A stretch of DNA of 52,952 nt from Paraphysomonas bandaiensis (GCA_965644295.1 CBFFRP010000660.1:1-52952); one strand, 5' to 3'. Positions 34,785 to 45,385 are shown, counted from the first letter of the stretch. The notes: a model not told the origin generated them from the sequence alone. Numbers and translations: made by a program.

Positions 34785-37702
34785 ATGGATACATTTTTAC
34801 GTGATAAACGTAAGAAATTAGCAATATTAAGAGCTAAAGATATCGGTGTACGTCGCAGATGTATTAAAGGTCAATACTCATATATACATATATATACATA
34901 TATATTAACATCTATTAATAATATTTTTAGAATGGAATTTATTAAATAATGAACAAAAAATATTAACACGTTCATTACGTGCTAAAAAAGGTATACAATG
35001 TGAAGTATGTGGAAATATTGGTTATTATACTGAAATATGCCCAAATAATTGTCATATTGAAGACAAAGAAAGTGTTACAGTCATTGGATTAGCAGCATTT
35101 GATGATGAACATTTTGAAAGTAAAAATAAAGAAGGTGGTGATGGGTTTTTATGGAGTACTGTTACACAAGAAAATGATGAAGAGAAGAAACCGACTATTC
35201 ATAGAGGAAATAAGAAAGCAGACCTGAATCCGCTGAAGGATATGATGCGAACGTATGTATTGCTTTGAGACTAGTTATATTGTCGATTGCTATATATGAT
35301 TTGGAATAGTGGAAATCAAACTCAATGTTTATATGTGATGTGGCCTCTCAAAAGCTAAACCTCTGATTGTGACTTTTACATTATTTAGGGAGAAAAGTCG
35401 TTTACAAGAATCCGACAAACCATTGGATGAATACCTATTTTATCGGGATGCTGAGGAAGGATACGCTAGAGATTTATCTGAACTTACTTTGCACCAGGTA
35501 TTGTAGAATAGATTTTATTGCAGTACGTACATCAGTTCAACGTTAATGTACTCAATGACATGTACTGTTGTTCCCATCTGATTTTTGTACAGGCATTGCG
35601 TTATCTGATGCGTGTGCTTGAAAAAGAAATCGCCAAAAACATTGCTGGCTTGGAGGCCGAGCACGACCTCACTTTGTTCCATCCACCGAGACGGAAACTC
35701 GGTGAAAATTTCTATCCCGAAGAAGTTGGAAAAATAAAGGAATATAGGTATGGTATCTATTAATGAATCAGTAGTAATATTTGCTGCTGGTAGTAACTTG
35801 ATATCACAGGGATTACTTCACGAAGCATGCAATTAAGAAAGACCGGATCAGTCGCGCTTATCAACATAAGGGCTCTGTCCGTCCAGAAGAGGCGATGAGT
35901 GGTTATTTTCGTGCTTCTAAGTCTGGTGGTCTTTCTACTCTCTATGAATCAGACCCAAAGGCTGGGCAAAGTATGCATAGCAAAGTAGGATGGAAGAACA
36001 TCATGTCTACCGGAGATGATCTTGCGATTGCGGATTTAAAGATGGCTCAGCGTTTGGAGAAGGTGGAGAAAATGATGCGAAAACAAGGAGCCTGGACTAA
36101 TAAACAGAAAGAAAGTTTTGTTCAGACAAATGAGAGATACACGCATATGTGGCATATAATAAAAGAAGAGTTGAGTATGGAGCATGACAGAGAGAGACGC
36201 CTACTTACTGTGGATGTGAACTCTAATCTAGAGAAAACAGAACGAGATATATGGAAAGAACGTATTGATTCGGCAGATAGAATTATGGCCACTATTGCCG
36301 GATATGGCCTGACCAATGGAACCAATGAGGCGGATTATCTTTTATTCTGCTTGAAGAAATGGAAAGAAGAGGCTTTAGAAAGTAGACGGCGACGTGACCT
36401 GCGTATCGCCGCCGGTAAGGCGAACAGCTATGATAAAGCATCGCAAGATATTGCAATCAAGAAGAAAAGAATGATGAAGCGTCGGCAGGGTAGAAGAAAA
36501 GGAAAGAAATCATTTGTGAAGTCTATTGTTGCCACCCGTATAGGAACACCTAATGACGGTGAAGGTACAATATTGTTCTTGCATGTCGGATCATATACAT
36601 AATATTTGTTTTACTGTAACGACTGTAGATGATGATGATGACGATGAGGAGGAGGAGCTGGAGGAAGAAGCGGAAGGAGAAAAGTCTATCACGTCAGATG
36701 CAGATGTCAGTCTACTCTCAGACGAACGAGCAGCTGCTCTGAAGTTGACTGATATGATGCAAAGTCGAACTGATGGGGGGTTCCATGGACTGGGGTTTCT
36801 TTCCACAATAGGGGCACAGGAGGAAACTGCAGACACTAGAAATTGTAGTGCTGGGGTTACAGCAAGGCTACTCACGACAGGTTGCCTTATATTAGTTTGG
36901 GTTTGAGTGACACTACTTCTTTTTGTACCTGCTACAATCTATATTTTGCTTGTGCAGTCTTACTTTACTTTTTGTAGGGCCGTTAAGTGTTTTCGGAGGC
37001 ATATCTGAAGATGGAGTCCCAACTTCTGACGATGATTCTCAACAGAAAAAGCAGTCACGTCTTACTTCTACTAAGAAAGCTACTGTTAAGAAAACTGTTT
37101 TTGTCAACCACAGAGAGGAGGATAAAAAGATGATGCAGGAACTATCCCAAACATACAGGTATTTACTTGTTTGTGAGTTCCCAACAGGCGAGAGATGACT
37201 TATGTTATTGTTCCTGTACTTTAGAAATATCGGAATGAAAAGAAATATTCGTTCCGGCAAGAATACAGATTTAAGTACTCTAACTCCAGCTTTGATTCCC
37301 TTTCATGAGGTTGTGAGTAATAAGTGCCCTCCAGAAGAGAGACTTCAAAGTTATGCAGCTGACAATGCCGTTCATCATGCTCGAATGAAACAGGTTAACC
37401 CCATTACAGGTGGGCCGTTTTTAATTTTTTTTATCTATATTTTTTATTTTTACTGTGTTACAGGATATGTTCCTCAGCACTATGTTCCATTGTATGTCCG
37501 GACTACACTTTTTGAGTCCAATGGTGCGACCTCAGGCGGGGACCAGACCTACGCAACAATGGCCAAAGACAGAAGGTACTCACACCAGCTAGGTAGAGCA
37601 ATGGCATCGTTGGAACCTATTAAGTACAAGAAGAAAAAGCCAGTTACCGAAGAATCTACTAATATTCCAAGTGTAAAAAAGAAATTTGGGGTTGGAATCT
37701 AA
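34785..37702 (+). CDS. Unrecognised 760-aa protein with degenerate zinc knuckle
   Basis: Nine exons: 34785-34869, 34931-35252, 35389-35497, 35593-35747, 35810-36564, 36629-36880, 36978-37158, 37225-37409 and 37464-37702. The total is 2283 nt in frame. The donor at 36880/36881 is the least certain. Residues 1-50 are basic. A retroviral-type knuckle follows: C53, C56 and C66 with Gly, but Tyr61 where His is usual, plus extra C70 and H71. The middle has conserved-looking ordered segments (DEYLFYRDAEEGYARDLSEL; HQALRYLMRVLEKEIAKN) and a long charged helical part. A run of acidic residues (DDDDDDEEEELEEE) begins exon 6, and basic clusters (KKKRMMKRRQGRRKGKK; KYKKKK) suggest nuclear or nucleic-acid binding. 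I do not recognise the family. It may be a lineage-specific or fast-evolving nuclear protein. The first exons are strongly AT-rich in third positions. Confidence 0.75.
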
Positions 37703-38142
37703 GTACTTAGTAGCGTTCGATTCGATTTTCATGATTGTGGCTAGTAGGTTAGAATGAGTGATGGATATTTTTGTATTGTTTGTATATATATTTTAATGCT
37801 GCTTTGTAAGTAAATCTCAGCACTACTTTTTGTTCACGAAAGACTACCTACATTTATATTTTAAATACTGTTCATATATATGAGTAGTAACTAGTAGTAT
37901 ATTGCATTGGGCCGAAAAAAATTCCATCAATATTTATTCAGTTAAAGTAGCAACAATTGTACTGCAATAAATTAATACAAATCTTCTTAACTGTAGGGTT
38001 CAAAATATATGTCCATGTATATAAATATCCGGAAAAATAAGAAAAAGTTTATTTTTGATTTTGTTTTCTAGTATTTATACACCGAGATATAGCACTGATT
38101 CTACTACCCATCCACCCGTGTGCCAACTTAGCTGACCACATA

Positions 38143-38400
38143 GATCACGCGCAGATTCTGTTGCCCCCCACCTGTGTTAACCTTTGCTGAGATTACGCGG
38201 GATTTCTCATAGCTATGCATGACTATAGTTCCCGCAGATTCTAGTAGGACCATGTGTACCTTCCCATCATTACCTAACGAAGATTACGCGGGGATTCTCG
38301 TGACCATGCATGACTCAGTATAGGTCTAGTGTGACACTGGCACCCCCCCTCCCTCCCCTAGAATGCGCGGGGTTTCTCATAATCTCATATAGGCTATGCA
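38143..38400. repeat. Degenerate tandem repeat with gattacgcggg core
   Basis: The words gatcacgcg (38143), gattacgcggg (38191), gattacgcgggg (38282) and gaatgcgcgggg (38361) are followed by ttctcat/ttctcgt and, in the two middle units, ctatgcatgact or catgcatgact, spaced 48-91 bp. It lies in the long 3' spacer after the 760-aa gene. No gene is seen in 37703-38863. Confidence 0.5.
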
Positions 38401-38863
38401 AGTATAGTGTAGAGTTTTCTTGGTGCTGACACACAAAGAATACGCTAAGATTTTTATTAATAATCTATACGTTACTTAGCTCAGTCAACACTAACACTTC
38501 ACTAGGGTACGCTCTCGGAATGGGGCCTTATTACATAAACTGACCATACCTGACACAATTATTGAAGGGTGGGTGGGAAAATGGATGATAAAATGGGGAT
38601 TCTGTGGACAATATGCTGATTATTATCTTGAGAATGTGTAGTTTTGTGGCATTTTAGGTTGTGTAATTAATTTTTTTAGTTTCGCTAAATCCAGCTTTTA
38701 GTTTTACATACAGTAGATACTAGGGGGGGTTCTAAATGATCAAAAGTATAGAGTGTAAAAACCCGAAGAAGTATAAAAATAAAACCTCATTTTTTTGGAA
38801 TTGTGTAATTTATTTTTCCTAGTTTTGATCGCAGGATCTTAAATTTATCATCATGTGAAGATG

Positions 38864-39013
38864 CCTGCCCAATTTCTGCTCTGTGCCCTGTGAGAACAAT
38901 GATGCTGTTAATGATGCTGTTGCTGGAGGAGGCAGCAGTCACAGGCAGAGCGGCATCCCCAGCAGCAGCAGCAATATCGTTCTCACAGGGTGCAGAGCAG
39001 AAATTGGGCAGGG
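38864..39013. repeat. Foldback at the 5' edge of the Copia remnant
   Basis: ctgcccaatttctgctctg then ccctgtgagaac at 38864-38896 is the reverse complement, with small changes, of the segment around 38976-39013. The same peptide words (VLTG.RAEIGQ) therefore read on both strands. The loop is rich in gca/gct triplets. Confidence 0.8.
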
Positions 39014-39254
39014 TTATGCGCTTGACCCACCTGTTGTGTACCAAGACAACATGTCGAACCTCAGCCTCGTGACGAAGGGAGGAGGCAGATACGGATCGAA
39101 ATATCTGCGAGTCAGACAGGCTTTGATTAAAGAGCTGCACGATAATGGGGAAATCAAGCTGGTGCACTTACCCACTGGGGAAATGCTGGCAGATGTCTTG
39201 ACTAAACCCTTGCAGGGTAACTTACTCCGTCATTTGATATGTATGTATGTCTGA
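38973..39254 (+). pseudogene. Copia RNase H C-terminal remnant
   Basis: The frame contains VVYQDNMSNLSLV, then YLRVRQALIKELHDNGEIKL and HLPTGEMLADVLTKPLQGN before a stop. This is the standard end of a Ty1/Copia polyprotein: the QDN aspartate of RNase H and the AD.LTKPL signature. Everything upstream is missing or replaced by the foldback, so it is a dead fragment. It differs from the Copia copy at the right end of the window in location and sequence range, so they cannot be compared directly. Confidence 0.85.
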
Positions 39255-39288
39255 TCGTTGGACACACCATCACAGAGGAATGAGAGGA

Positions 39289-39528
39289 TGCTCTTTTCAG
39301 TTTAGTACTTGAAGGGACTGTATAAGATATGCATAGGGGACATAGAAGTATATGTTTTGTACGGAGTCCGTGTACCATCCGTTAACGAGAAGCTGAGTAC
39401 CGTATTTTTCTTTGCGCCTGTTGTACCGCTCTACCCTCTGCAGATATATGTACATACAACTATACCTGCTGTACTCTACATGAGTAGGTCCGTAGGGTAC
39501 AGTGGATGACTACCCAGTACTGCTGTGT
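39289..39528 (+). repeat. Possible 3' LTR of the Copia remnant
   Basis: A purine tract (agaggaatgagagga) 20-35 bases after the polyprotein stop is followed directly by tgctcttttc, as a polypurine tract is by an LTR. The right end is lost in the microsatellite. No second copy in the window confirms it. Confidence 0.3.
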
Positions 39529-40404
39529 CATACATACATACATACATACATACATACATACATACATACATACATACATACATACATACATACATACATA
39601 CATACACACACATACATACATGCATACATACATACATACATACATACATACATACATACATACATACATACATACATACATACATACATACATACATACA
39701 TACATACATACATACATACATACATACATACATACATACATACATACATACATACATACACACACATACATACATGCATACATACATACATACATACATA
39801 CATACATACATACATACATACATACATACATACATACATACATACATACATACATACATACATACATACATACATACATACATACATACATACATACATA
39901 CATACATACATACATACATACATACATACATACATACATACATACATACATACATACATACATACATACATACATACATACATACATACATACATACATA
40001 CATACATACATACATACATACATACATACATACATACATACATACATACATACATACATACATACATACATACATACATACATACATACATACATACATA
40101 CATACATACATACACACACATACATACATGCATACATACATACATACATACATACATACATACATACATACATACATACATACATACATACATACATACA
40201 TACATACATACATACATACATACATACATACATACATACATACATACATACATACATACATACATACATACATACATACATACATACATACATACATACA
40301 TACATACATACATACATACATACATACATACATACATACATACATACATACATACATACATACATACATACATACATACATACATACATACATACATACA
40401 TACA

Positions 40405-40434
<30 letters not shown>
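39529..40434. repeat. (CATA)n microsatellite, about 0.9 kb
   Basis: Almost pure catacata, interrupted three times by the same variant block (tacacacaca, then tacatgcat) with tgcat at 39621, 39775 and 40129. The repeated identical interruption shows that blocks of the array, not just single units, were duplicated. Being a 4-bp repeat without stops, it opens long meaningless frames on both strands. It ends about 63 bp before the ATG of the kinase-like gene. Confidence 0.98.
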
Positions 40435-40438
<4 letters not shown>

Positions 40439-40497
40439 GACAAGATAACAATCATTAGTCCATATATATACATCAATATCATCCTCCCACTTTTATA

Positions 40498-42219
40498 ATG
40501 AATAATTTTAAAATCACACTTGATGCTAACAAGAAAGAGATTCATGATACTCTAGTTTGTCTTAAGGAAACTGAAGAGTATCTTGAGAAAGCTGAAGCAG
40601 ATCTTGAGGAAGCTGAAGCAGATGGTGATATCAAACAAAGAGATCAACTAGATGAATATATGTTACAACTTCAGAAGTATATGTTGTACCTTCAAAAATA
40701 TCTATTAGAACTAGAGGAGAAAAGAAACAGATTGTTTGATATCAGTATCCGATACCCTCATCACTTATCTTCATTAAGTATCACCAACAAAGTAGAAGTA
40801 ACCGAAAAATGCCAACAATCTTCTTCCACTTTTTGTAATAATGCACCAAGTGGTTTTGGTTTTCTACCTACATTCGTTAGATTTGATCCTACTTATTACA
40901 AATTAGAACATAGTTTACATAGTCGTCTGATTCCAACTGATGAAGAAGTATTACAAGCCCCTCGGCTAAGAATCTATGGAGAGAAAATGGGACTGCAAAC
41001 ATGGGGTAAAACTGAACCCGGTGGAGTGCGTGAGCAATTTTCAGCTGTGGAGTGGATGTATAAAGGCCTTATGGACAATGGACAAAATCAGCTGGGCCCC
41101 CGGGGGCTTGCTGATGGTATTGCTGCCCCCACCTCTTACGAAGATTCTCATCATCGCTTTGAGCAATATACCTTGTCTGATATTGTACATAAAGGTGCAG
41201 AATCGTCCGCGATACCCGCAGTGGCGCAAGCTGCAGTAACGGCAACTAATTTTGCAATGAAATTGTTAAGTGATGGCGTTCCGAGTAGTGAATGCATAAT
41301 TCCAGTCATTGGTACTACCGGTTTATCATTTGTTGCCGGAGTGACTATTGTACTGGACGAGTCCTTCCCGACGTATATCCCCCTCAGCAAACACTTGGAC
41401 CTCTCGGATCCTGTGGAGAGGCAGATTGCCTCCGCCTATATCGCGAAAGCTAGTGCACACTGCGAGAAACTCTTCGATTTACTTCGTACCACCCCACCTT
41501 CACGTGTTGTGCTCGCACCCCTTGGGCTTGATGTTGATGGTGCATACTATATTAAGACGTTGTCTCGTGATGTGTATCAACGTGGGCTGGGTTTGTTTGC
41601 CGTGCACAATGCAAATCATCTTGACATAGAGAAGGGCATTCACCACATGATCGAATCACTTAATCTGGTGTACGCATCTCCCGAGTCTCGCCCCTTCGCG
41701 GAGTATCCGTTGTCTATTCGTACACCTGATAGCGGGTCTGATGGGTGCTATCAGCTAATATACAGAGACCTGACGAAGCTTGGTTTCCGGATTGGAGCCC
41801 CTAATCGAATCACAAATGAAGATGTTTATGATTTATATGTGAAAGCCTTGACTGCAGCGGTTGAGAGCATTCACAGAGCCGGGGTGATTCATGTGGACCT
41901 CTTCCTGTCTAATGTTATGTGGCTATATAATGAAGACGCTGGTGTGGTCGAGATTAAAATTATTGACTGGGATGTATCTCATTGCCTTGACGAAGGAAAA
42001 TTCGTGGAAAATGTTGAAAGTGCACTAATTGATTATATTACAACCGAGAATTTACATTTTGGAGTTGAGCATGATCACCTCTACCTTTCGGTGCTTTCCT
42101 TGGACAAGGACAAATATTCAGTGGAATGGCAATGCTTGGCCAGCAACCAGAAAGCTATGATAGACTCTACGTTTAGAGAACTGTTCGTGGATGTCCTTTT
42201 TTCCGAAAAGGCAGTTTAA
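40498..42219 (+). CDS. Kinase-like-fold protein with N-terminal coiled coil
   Basis: 573 residues in a single exon. Residues ~8-80 are a Lys/Glu/Leu coiled coil (EYLEKAEADLEEAEAD and following). The C-terminal half carries a kinase-like catalytic core: AGVIHVDLFLSNVMW with H465, D467 and N472 at the HxDxxxxN catalytic-loop positions, and IKIIDWDVSH with D490 replacing the DFG aspartate. The region before it (PLGLDVDGAYYIKTL to YQLIYRDLTKLGF) is the place of the hinge. I cannot point to a clear N-lobe Lys or Gly-rich loop. The arrangement resembles divergent eukaryotic protein-kinase-like families expanded in fungi and oomycetes (FunK1-like or CRN-type), but I cannot assign one. The substrate is unknown. 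It starts in AT-rich codons like host genes, though it sits among mobile elements. The last ~45 codons are duplicated downstream. Confidence 0.7.
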   Translation: MNNFKITLDANKKEIHDTLVCLKETEEYLEKAEADLEEAEADGDIKQRDQLDEYMLQLQKYMLYLQKYLLELEEKRNRLFDISIRYPHHLSSLSITNKVEVTEKCQQSSSTFCNNAPSGFGFLPTFVRFDPTYYKLEHSLHSRLIPTDEEVLQAPRLRIYGEKMGLQTWGKTEPGGVREQFSAVEWMYKGLMDNGQNQLGPRGLADGIAAPTSYEDSHHRFEQYTLSDIVHKGAESSAIPAVAQAAVTATNFAMKLLSDGVPSSECIIPVIGTTGLSFVAGVTIVLDESFPTYIPLSKHLDLSDPVERQIASAYIAKASAHCEKLFDLLRTTPPSRVVLAPLGLDVDGAYYIKTLSRDVYQRGLGLFAVHNANHLDIEKGIHHMIESLNLVYASPESRPFAEYPLSIRTPDSGSDGCYQLIYRDLTKLGFRIGAPNRITNEDVYDLYVKALTAAVESIHRAGVIHVDLFLSNVMWLYNEDAGVVEIKIIDWDVSHCLDEGKFVENVESALIDYITTENLHFGVEHDHLYLSVLSLDKDKYSVEWQCLASNQKAMIDSTFRELFVDVLFSEKAV

Positions 42220-42437
42220 TTTAACACATGGGTTTTATTTGCAATGTGTGTGTCATTTCTCCTTTCGGTGCTTTCCTTGGACAAGGACAAATATTCAGTG
42301 GAATGGCAATGCTTGGCCAGCAACCAGTAAGCTATGATAGACTCTACGTTTAGAGAACTGTTCGTGGATGTCCTTTTTTCCGAGAAGACAGTTTAATTTA
42401 ACACATGGGTTTTATATGCAATGTGTGTGTCATTTCT
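42084..42437 (+). repeat. 177-bp tandem duplication of the kinase-like gene's 3' end
   Basis: Unit 1 (42084-42260) covers the last 45 codons, the stop and the 3' flank. Unit 2 (42261-42437) repeats it with few changes. In unit 2 aaagct has become taagct, placing a stop in the copied frame, so it is not translated as an extension. Confidence 0.95.
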
Positions 42438-42944
42438 CGGGGAGCATTGGCTTCGATAGAGGTATTAAATTCAGCATCGTCTTCTTTATTTTGTTTTCCG
42501 CGTCGTCTTATTTATCTTCTGTGACACTATGATCTCGCATAAGGCTAAACTTGTAGTAAGGTAACCATAAGACAATCGTGGGGAAAATGTTCAAATTCGG
42601 GACTTTTGAATGAAAGTTATATTCTACGACTATTTTTAATGTTAATTTGTCTCGAAATGTTATTCGAGTGGTTTGCAAGAGTTTTCATAATAAAATAGAT
42701 GATATTATATTTACCGTGTGTCTAGTACGTTTTTCCATAACTTCTGGGGCTAAACCTGTTAGAAAACGACATAATTAATAGTTGAACTTAGTAAGAACGC
42801 TTAGAAAAACACTTCAAGTGAAAATTATAAGAGATATCATATATATATCATGCGTAACACATATACCCATATATATATCTTGTTTATCCCCTATATATTG
42901 TCACTCTATTCTTGTTCACACGATATACTGGAGTTATGTTCCAG

Positions 42945-43014
42945 CAGGGATAGGGAACAATATATTGTATTGCTACCTAACAATAGTATTGCAATATATT
43001 GTTCCCTATCCCTG
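42945..43014. mobile_element. 70-bp hAT MITE with perfect 8-bp target duplication
   Basis: Starts cagggatagggaacaatat and ends with its complement, with only about 20 bases between arms. Flanks at 42937-42944 and 43015-43022 are both tgttccag. The ends match the 762-bp hAT element at 31677, so that family mobilised it. The rest of 42438-43091 is AT-rich with nothing else called. Confidence 0.92.
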
Positions 43015-43124
43015 TGTTCCAGTATATATTACTAGTCTTTACTTTAGATAACAACTCTATCAAACATAAACGTATCCGATAAATTCATTTCTTGAAATAC
43101 CTGATTACAGTTATATGTTATATA

Positions 43125-44177
43125 TATCAGGGCCTGGTAACCATTAATGGTAAATGCTACGGAAACAATCCTGATCGAGCGCCTGGCTACTGGACCAATA
43201 GCGGAGTACACCTCCCGCGCAAACTAGCTCAAGCGGATGGCAGTGCATCCAAAGACAAACTCAGCTCAAATCTACGCCAAAGAATTCTCAACACGGCACT
43301 GACATGGGACAAATCTTTCTGCATAGGGAGGAACCGGGCCAAAACCAAACAGGGGCTTGACCTGACCAAAGCCGCATGCTCTGACTGCGGGTTTCGACTA
43401 GATTCCCTAAAACATATGTGCCTCGACTGCACACATGAATCCATCACCCAAATAAGGGAAACTGCATTTCAATCGCATAAAAATGTGCTACACGAAATAC
43501 AGAGAACTCAGAACTTACCCAACTGGATCACATCTGCACTACGGAGACTCTCCAGCAGAGCCTGGAATCCCTCCATCCCACAGGTCGAGAGATACTGGAC
43601 TGGAACCATCACAGCAGCCCAACTGGAAACGGTCTTCGGAGATGACATACACAACCACCTGACGGCTCACAGTCTACGGAACCTAGAAACAGTGGTTATT
43701 AATCTCCTGCAACCGCTTTACACTGCAGCGAAGCTTATGTTACAGGATCGCGGTTGTCGCTATATCACCATGTCCAAAAGGCCGCCCAGGCTACTCCCGA
43801 GACCCCGTCCGAAACGCAGTCAGTCAAGACAACGTCCGAGAGTCCTTCGACTACTAGGGGTCCAACGAAGACCCCCCACAGCGTATCCGACTCCAGACAC
43901 ACGTGCACACCTCACAGGTCCTACCCGACAGAGCACTGGACCGCCCAGACCTCCACAACGCCGACGGCTTCGACAACTCTATCTACACCCGCGGCCCCAC
44001 AGGAGCACAGTAACACATACTACAAACCCAACTCCTCCTCCCAACAATCCCCACCACTCCCAACCCACACATCTGGAACTAGGTGCACTCAGGACCCTAA
44101 TTCAGAATGCTGAGCCCCCTCCAAAACCAATGGAGACCCATCCCAAAGGGAGACCCCCAGATCAAAAGCGCCGGTGA
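43125..44177 (+). pseudogene. Element-like ORF fragment with a CCHC-type finger
   Basis: An open frame without a convincing start ATG at its upstream end. It includes GLVTINGKCYG and then CSDCGFRLDSLKHMCLDC (CX2C-X8-H-X3-C-like), the type of finger found near the C-terminus of non-LTR retrotransposon polyproteins. A helical part follows. From about 43780 this frame is Pro/Arg-rich, while the overlapping frame 43754-44113 is Ser/Thr/Pro-rich and looks more natural (ATPETPSETQSVKTTSESPS), so a frameshift near 43780 is likely. Composition is GC-richer than host genes and there is no AT-rich start. Family A copy 4 follows directly, as a 3' terminus would. Identity as a LINE fragment is inference. 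Confidence 0.5.
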
Positions 44178-44220
44178 GTCCACGGACACACGATAAAGGC
44201 GAATTTCATATCACACAAAA

Positions 44221-44412
44221 AGAACGGAAGTGGTTGCACCTTGGTGCTTGCGGCGACGCACAAGCAGCTTTCGTAGCGTTAAATAGTAGGATAAAAGAGT
44301 TTGTATTGATTAGTTACGGGTAGTGGTCTAACTAGTATGACTAGCATTCTTCTAGCCACTAATTGATGCAAGGTCTCAACGCCTATTGCTAAATAATCAG
44401 ACATTCACTACT
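44221..44412. repeat. Dispersed repeat family A, copy 4
   Basis: Contains gaagtggttgcaccttggtg, gcgacgcacaagcagc, gcgttaaatagtagga and the end cgcctattgctaaataatcag then acattcactact, matching copies 1-3. It follows the element-like ORF, which suggests family A is the 3' part of that element. A short ccattaatgg palindromic array lies at 44420-44452. Confidence 0.75.
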
Positions 44413-44523
44413 GGTAAATGCATTAATGGCCATTAATGGGCCATTAATGCCATGATATTGATGTATGTATATGGTGCTAATGATTGTTGTCTTGTATATA
44501 TATATATATGTACATATATACAA

Positions 44524-45369
44524 ACGAATTGTTATAGCTTTTCTCTGCCTGATCAATGTAATCAAACCATCGCTTGTTCTTGTTTCGTACCAATAATCGG
44601 CGAATAATCGATCTGACATACCCATTTGAACTTTCGATCAAAGGGAGGGGGGTATAATACTGACTTCGTTTTATTGTAAAACCAAACTGTTCAATAAAAT
44701 TGTTAGAGAAACGAAATTCGAGACCTTTATCACAACACGAATGACCTTGTTTGGGGTGAACTTCCTTGTTCATAGAATTCAATATATCCCTCACTGCATT
44801 TTCGACCGTCGCGGCGTCTTTGCTTTTCAACCGACGTAACCATAACCTCCGACTGTATACATCTTGTACATAAAACACATATCGCCACCTAGTATACTGA
44901 TAAAAGTTATAATCGATCAAGTCCATTTCGAACGCAGAGTAAGGCTTAACTTTATGAATATATGATTTCTCGGGGTGACTGGTTATTTGAAATGTATACT
45001 GAAATCCTCCTGCTGCTTTAAAAACTCTATCACGTCGCTTCGTTTAATTCCAACATATTTTTGCTTGATTGTATTGTAAAACTTGTTGATCCCACCCGGC
45101 ACCATGTTCTCGTATATTTCCTTCAAAACAGACGAAATTTGGTCAGGAAGCACAAACTCTAGTCGAACGTTGCCGTTTACATAGTACAATATGTTTTCAA
45201 TGAGCTTAAAATAATCAGGATTCAATCGTTTTGCAAATACTTCCTTTTGACGATCGGTTAGTGGGCTGTTTCGGCCGAACCCAGCAGTTTTGCGGTATCG
45301 TGTGATGTTGCGGTGCACATCCGAGTCATAGTGTAATCGATTTAGTTTATTTAAAAGATTTTTGTTCAT
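44524..45369 (-). pseudogene. Retroviral-type (rve) integrase of the Polinton remnant
   Basis: ATG at 45369, 16 bases after the ATPase stop. The N-terminal part (about 125 codons) holds the helical region ending KRSDVIEFLKQQ. One base out of phase, near 45000, the frame resumes as SYIHKVKPYSAFEMDLIDY, giving the first catalytic Asp of a DD35E core. The second lies in CDKGLEF and the Glu near PLIESSNG, spaced as in rve integrases. The reading degrades at about 44524, where AT repeats replace the C-terminus (no chromodomain visible). Family role: strand transfer of linear element DNA into the genome. This copy has a frameshift and a lost 3' end and is presumably inactive. Confidence 0.8.
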
Positions 45370-45385
45370 AATTTACTTGTTCTTC

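Noticed and set aside
39460-40545. Open frames of 300-361 codons on both strands (repeating Met-Tyr-Val-Cys or Tyr-Ile-His-Thr)
   Set aside because: They are translations of the stop-free CATA microsatellite, present in every frame.
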